This document shows positions 22,159 to 25,423 of a DNA stretch of 25,423 nt, piece after piece. The translations under genes and the position numbers were made by a program. This DNA is from CAIYRG01 sp036273455 (GTDB lineage: Bacteria > Pseudomonadota > Alphaproteobacteria > Micropepsales > Micropepsaceae). The first letter of the stretch is position 1. Each line of letters opens with the position of its first letter. Location: positions 1 through 25,423 of the forward strand of contig DASUHP010000170.1 of the NCBI GenBank assembly GCA_036273455.1. The letters are read 5' to 3'. Under the pieces are notes generated by a model that saw only the letters and a list, made by a program, of their open reading frames with translations, was not told where the DNA came from and ran no database searches.

Positions 22159-24623
22159 ATCCGGTTCCGTCACCAGGCTCGCCGGCCGCTCACCAATCCC
22201 TGCTGGAGCGCTCGCCCGTTGCGATGGCCGAAGTTGAGGGCGAGCAGCATCTGGTGCGCTACGCCAACCCGGCATTCTGCCGGTTGGTGCGGAAATCCAG
22301 AGAGGCGCTGGCCGGAAGACCCTTCGCCGAGGCAATGCGCGAAAGCCATGGCTGTCTCGGCGCGCTGGATCGCGCGTACCGGAGCGGGGAAGCGGAAGTT
22401 CATACGGAAGCCAAACCTTCCGGCCGTCAAGCGGGATACCTGTCCTGTGCCGTGTGGCCAGTCCTGGACGAACAACAGCGTCCAACCGGCGCGATGGTGC
22501 AGGTGACCGAGACCGCGCCGGCGCAAACTCAGACCAGCGCCGTGAACGAGGCGCTGCTGATCTCGTCGGTGCGCCAGCACGAGCGGACCGGCGCGGCAGA
22601 GAAGCTGAACGATCAACTGCGGAAGGAAATCGATCACCGTCGGCGTACGGAAGCCGCGCTGCGCGAAAGCGAGGAACGCTACCGCACGCTGACCAGTCAG
22701 GTGAAGGATTATGCCATTTTCAGGACCGACATAGCGGGAATGGCCATCAGCTGGAACGAAGGCGTCAAGGAAATCCTCGGCTTCAGGAGAGAGGAGTTCA
22801 TTGGTCAGGACGTTGTCGGCAAAATTTTCACGCCGGAAGACCTGCGCGCCGGCATCGCCGATCGGGAACTGCGGACGGCCGCCGCGGAAGGCAGCGCCAG
22901 CGACGACCGCTGGCTGCGGCGGAAGGATGGAACGCGCTTCTTTGCACAGGGAGTCACTGTTGCGCTGAAAGACAGTGCGGGCGGCCTGATCGGGTTCACA
23001 AAGATATTCCGCGACATGACCCGGCAGAAAGACGCGGAGGACGCGCTGCGGTCGAGCGAAGCACGGCTGACCAAGGAGCTCGCCGCGATGCGAAGTTTGC
23101 AGGAAGTCAGCACGTTAATGACGCGGGAGGGCAATCTTCAGACGCTGCATCCCCGCATCGTGGATGCGGCGATGGCGCTGATGGGCTCGGATGCGGCCAG
23201 CATCCAGATGCTCGATGACGGCGGCAGCCGGCTGCGGCTTCTGGCCTGGCGCGGCTTTCATCCCGACTCCGCGAAATTCTGGGAATTTGTGGGCGTGGAG
23301 GCGAACAGTTCCTGCGCCATCGCGCTCGCCAAGCAGCGCCGGATTGTGGTCCCGGACGTCGAGACAAGCGAAGCGATGGCGGGGACCGAGGACCTGAAAT
23401 TTTATCGCCGGTCGGGCATTCGCAGTGTGCAATCGACACCTCTGGTTTCGCGCACGGGCGGCCTGCTCGGCATGATCTCAACCCACTGGCAACGTGTGGT
23501 ACGGCCGTCCGGCGACGAACTGCTGTTGTTTGATGTGCTGGCGCGTCAGACCGCGGATTTGATCGAGCGCGACCAGTCGGATGCGGCCCAACGCGAGACC
23601 AGGGAGCAACTGCAACGCGCGTTCGAATTTGACCAGGCCATTATGGCGAGCATGAGCGAGGGCCTTTACACGAAGGATCGGGACGGACGACTGACCTCGA
23701 TGAACCACGCGGCGGAGGCGCTGTTCGGCTGGGACTTCGAGGAACTGAGCGGACGCGACATGCACGAGATGACGCATCACCACCATCCGGGCGGCACGGC
23801 GTTTCCCGCTGCGGAATGTCGATTAATGCGGGTCCTGGAAACCGGTGAACCGCTGATCGGCCAGGAAGATGAATTCGTCCGCAAAGACGGAAGCTTCTTT
23901 CCCGTCACTTATAGCGCGGCGCCGGTCCGGGAAGGTGGTGCGATCGCGGGACTGGTCGTGATCTTTCGCGACATCACCGAACGGAGGCGCGCCCAGGAGC
24001 GGGAACGCGCGCTCGCGACGGAAATTTCGCACCGGAATAAAAATCTCCTGACCGTCATTCAGGCCATTGTGTCGCGCAGCCTCGCGGATAAAGCGACACC
24101 GGCGCAGGCGCGGGTCGCGGTCATGCAACGCCTGCAAGCGATTGCGAAGAGCCAGACCGCTCTTGAGAGCGGCGGTTTCGTGGGCGCGTCGCTGGATGAA
24201 ATCACGCGGCTGGAGTTCGAAACTTTCTCGGACCGCATCGACGCGTCCGGCCCCAACGTCCTCCTGAATCCGCGCGCGGCGCAGACATTCGCGATGCTTC
24301 TGCATGAACTCGGAACCAATGCGATGAAATATGGTGCGCTGTCATCTCCGGATGGCAGGGTGAGCGCCGAGTGGTCAGTCGAAGGCGCGGATGCCGAAGC
24401 GCAATTCAGATTCCGCTGGATCGAGCGCGGCGGTCCACGGGTCGCGCCTCGCACCCGCCTGGGCTTTGGCAGCGTGCTGATCGAGAAAATTGTCGCCCAG
24501 GATTTCGGGACAACACCGGACATCAATTTTGCACCGGAAGGGCTGCGTTATAAAATCGATCTGCCTCTTTCCGCGCTGGTCCCCGATCCTCGACCAATTG
24601 ACGCTTGTCGCGGACGAATTTAA
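22155..24623 (+). CDS. Cytosolic multi-PAS/GAF sensor histidine kinase of the HWE family
   Basis: An 822-residue kinase with no transmembrane helix. Inferred order: PAS-like domain (about 15-120), coiled-coil linker (150-175), PAS (176-295), GAF (310-475), PAS (490-612), then the kinase core. The core has the phosphoacceptor His626 in EISHRNKNLLTVIQAI, the N-box LLHELGTNAMKYGALS (715-730) with its His, and FRWIERGGP (753-761), the WXE feature that defines HWE kinases, followed by LGFGSVLIEKI. The start is the GTG at 22155, overlapping the kaiC stop, with GGGAG 7-8 nt upstream. Coupling to kaiC suggests the kinase and the KaiC-like ATPase act together. No response regulator is encoded here, so its target is elsewhere. 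GAF and PAS ligands are unknown; the GAF lacks an obvious bilin-type cysteine. Confidence 0.9.
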   Translation: MNPVPSPGSPAAHQSLLERSPVAMAEVEGEQHLVRYANPAFCRLVRKSREALAGRPFAEAMRESHGCLGALDRAYRSGEAEVHTEAKPSGRQAGYLSCAVWPVLDEQQRPTGAMVQVTETAPAQTQTSAVNEALLISSVRQHERTGAAEKLNDQLRKEIDHRRRTEAALRESEERYRTLTSQVKDYAIFRTDIAGMAISWNEGVKEILGFRREEFIGQDVVGKIFTPEDLRAGIADRELRTAAAEGSASDDRWLRRKDGTRFFAQGVTVALKDSAGGLIGFTKIFRDMTRQKDAEDALRSSEARLTKELAAMRSLQEVSTLMTREGNLQTLHPRIVDAAMALMGSDAASIQMLDDGGSRLRLLAWRGFHPDSAKFWEFVGVEANSSCAIALAKQRRIVVPDVETSEAMAGTEDLKFYRRSGIRSVQSTPLVSRTGGLLGMISTHWQRVVRPSGDELLLFDVLARQTADLIERDQSDAAQRETREQLQRAFEFDQAIMASMSEGLYTKDRDGRLTSMNHAAEALFGWDFEELSGRDMHEMTHHHHPGGTAFPAAECRLMRVLETGEPLIGQEDEFVRKDGSFFPVTYSAAPVREGGAIAGLVVIFRDITERRRAQERERALATEISHRNKNLLTVIQAIVSRSLADKATPAQARVAVMQRLQAIAKSQTALESGGFVGASLDEITRLEFETFSDRIDASGPNVLLNPRAAQTFAMLLHELGTNAMKYGALSSPDGRVSAEWSVEGADAEAQFRFRWIERGGPRVAPRTRLGFGSVLIEKIVAQDFGTTPDINFAPEGLRYKIDLPLSALVPDPRPIDACRGRI

Positions 24624-24744
24624 CCATCGCTTGATTTGCGGCTTGCATCCTTCTCAGCTTGGACGAGCGAGGAAATTTTCTCGCGTGACAGACGCCACGC
24701 GGATGCCCGCATGCAGCGAGTTGCGCTGCGACACTATTAAGTTA

Positions 24745-24789
24745 GGCGCGCAAAGCGCGCCGGGCCTTACCGCGCTGCTCCGCAGCGCG
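24745..24789. repeat. Two strong tandem hairpins between convergent genes
   Basis: GGCGCGC-AAA-GCGCGCC (24745-24761) and CGCGCTGC-TCC-GCAGCGCG (24771-24789) are perfect stems of 7 and 8 bp. They lie between the converging kinase and dsbA stops. They could terminate transcription in both directions or be part of a REP-like repeat; neither is followed by a clear U-run. Confidence 0.55.
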
Positions 24790-24810
24790 TCGGGAATGAC
24801 ACAGATAAAA

Positions 24811-25423
24811 TCAGCTCTTGGCGGCGGCTTCGGTCAGTTGCTGAAGCTCGGCGTCGGTCAGCTCGCCGACGATGATCTTGTTATTTATGACGAAGGTCGG
24901 TGTGCCATCGAAATGCAGGCGATCGGCAAGACCATTGGATTCCTTGACCGACTCCAGCACCGCGGGATCGGCCATGTCCTTTTGCAGCCGCGCGGTATCC
25001 AGACCGACTGATTTTGCGATGTCGAGGATGCGGTCTTTCGGCAATTCGCCGGTTGTGGCCATCAAGGCGAAATGGAACGGGACATATTTGTCGCCCTGCC
25101 GACGCGCGGCGACCGCGGCTTCCGCGGCCACCAGCGAATCCGGAGTCAGGATCGGGCGCTCGACAAAGGCGACGCGGATGTTTTTTTCCTTCGCGAGATG
25201 CTCCATCGCCGATAGCGATGCTTTGCAATGTGGACAGCGGTAATCGAAGAACTCCGCGACCGTGACTTTCGCGTTCGCGGGGCCGGCCACGTAGGCGACT
25301 TTCGAATCGAGCAGTGCCGCGGTTCCGACGGATTTCAGCGCGCTATCGCGCGCCTGGTCGGCCGCTACCTGCTGCTGCGTTTGCAGCTTATCGGACATTT
25401 CTGCGAGCATCTCCGGATGAGAG
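24811..25423 (-). CDS. DsbA-family thiol:disulfide oxidoreductase, 5' end outside the window
   Basis: At least 204 residues are visible. The frame stays open through the right edge, and the text before the first internal ATG (HPEMLAEM) resembles the family's usual NPE-type segment, so the signal peptide and true start lie outside. The thioredoxin fold has the redox motif FFDYRCPHCK and the cis-proline loop FDGTPTFVIN. The family, close to the Com1-like DsbA group, forms or shuffles disulfides in the periplasm. The C-terminus is TDAELQQLTEAAAKS, and its coding sequence recurs as a decayed copy at 19425-19470. In many alphaproteobacteria this gene lies next to aroQ. Confidence 0.9.
   Translation of the reverse strand, partial: SHPEMLAEMSDKLQTQQQVAADQARDSALKSVGTAALLDSKVAYVAGPANAKVTVAEFFDYRCPHCKASLSAMEHLAKEKNIRVAFVERPILTPDSLVAAEAAVAARRQGDKYVPFHFALMATTGELPKDRILDIAKSVGLDTARLQKDMADPAVLESVKESNGLADRLHFDGTPTFVINNKIIVGELTDAELQQLTEAAAKS

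Noticed and set aside
19425..24854. Insertion sequence or integrase-bearing island
   Set aside because: No transposase or recombinase frame and no terminal inverted repeats bounding the whole block; only the dsbA-end repeat supports an insertion, so it is reported as a finding and not as a mobile element.

Overview
The window looks like chromosomal DNA of an alphaproteobacterium. It is GC-rich, and it carries a gene order that recurs in that class: NDUFA12-like, mlaD and a DUF2155 protein facing aat-accC-accB-aroQ, with a DsbA-type oxidoreductase nearby. It also has a B12-dependent NrdJ of alphaproteobacterial size and an HWE-family histidine kinase, a family largely found in this class. I cannot name the genus from sequence alone.

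Layout: (1) 1-773, plus strand: the tail of a truncated gene, a spore-coat-U-type pilin-like secreted protein, and a 74-aa secreted protein that looks like a shortened version of the same fold. (2) 867-4425, minus strand: a tightly overlapped prpC-prpD-prpB operon for the methylcitrate cycle (propionyl-CoA use). (3) 4570-7238, plus strand: a polyprenyl-phosphate glycosyltransferase with a C-terminal GtrA domain, translationally coupled to an ArnT/PMT-like membrane glycosyltransferase. (4) 7270-12778, minus strand: nrdJ, a TauE/SafE-type permease and a GT4-like glycosyltransferase. (5) 13009-14887, plus strand: a DUF486 membrane protein, an NDUFA12-like protein, mlaD and the DUF2155 protein. 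(6) 14767-18193, minus strand: aroQ-accB-accC-doxX-aat, with aat running antiparallel through the end of the DUF2155 gene. (7) 18280-19284, plus strand: a thiS-thiG fusion. (8) 19285-24810: an accessory block holding a palindromic intergenic unit, a decayed copy of the 3' end of dsbA, a ChrR-like anti-sigma pseudogene in three frames, a run of 12 G, and an operon of a small helical protein, a double-domain KaiC-like ATPase and a multi-PAS/GAF HWE histidine kinase. (9) 24811 to the end, minus strand: dsbA, cut by the window edge.

The most interesting part is the accessory block. The last ~46 bp of dsbA occurs twice in the same orientation, at 24808-24854 as the real gene end and at 19425-19470 as a decayed copy. 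The two copies bracket the ChrR pseudogene and the KaiC/kinase operon. This is the arrangement left by integration at the 3' end of a gene, although no integrase is present. Inside the block, the gene before kaiC has no stop codon where the next gene begins and stays open for 467 nt over kaiC. A G12 tract lies just before a possible -10 box, and the KaiC-like ATPase has changes at positions important in cyanobacterial KaiC. No response regulator or KaiA/KaiB is encoded here.

There is no gene-free stretch over 300 bp. I saw no tRNA, rRNA, CRISPR array or transposase.
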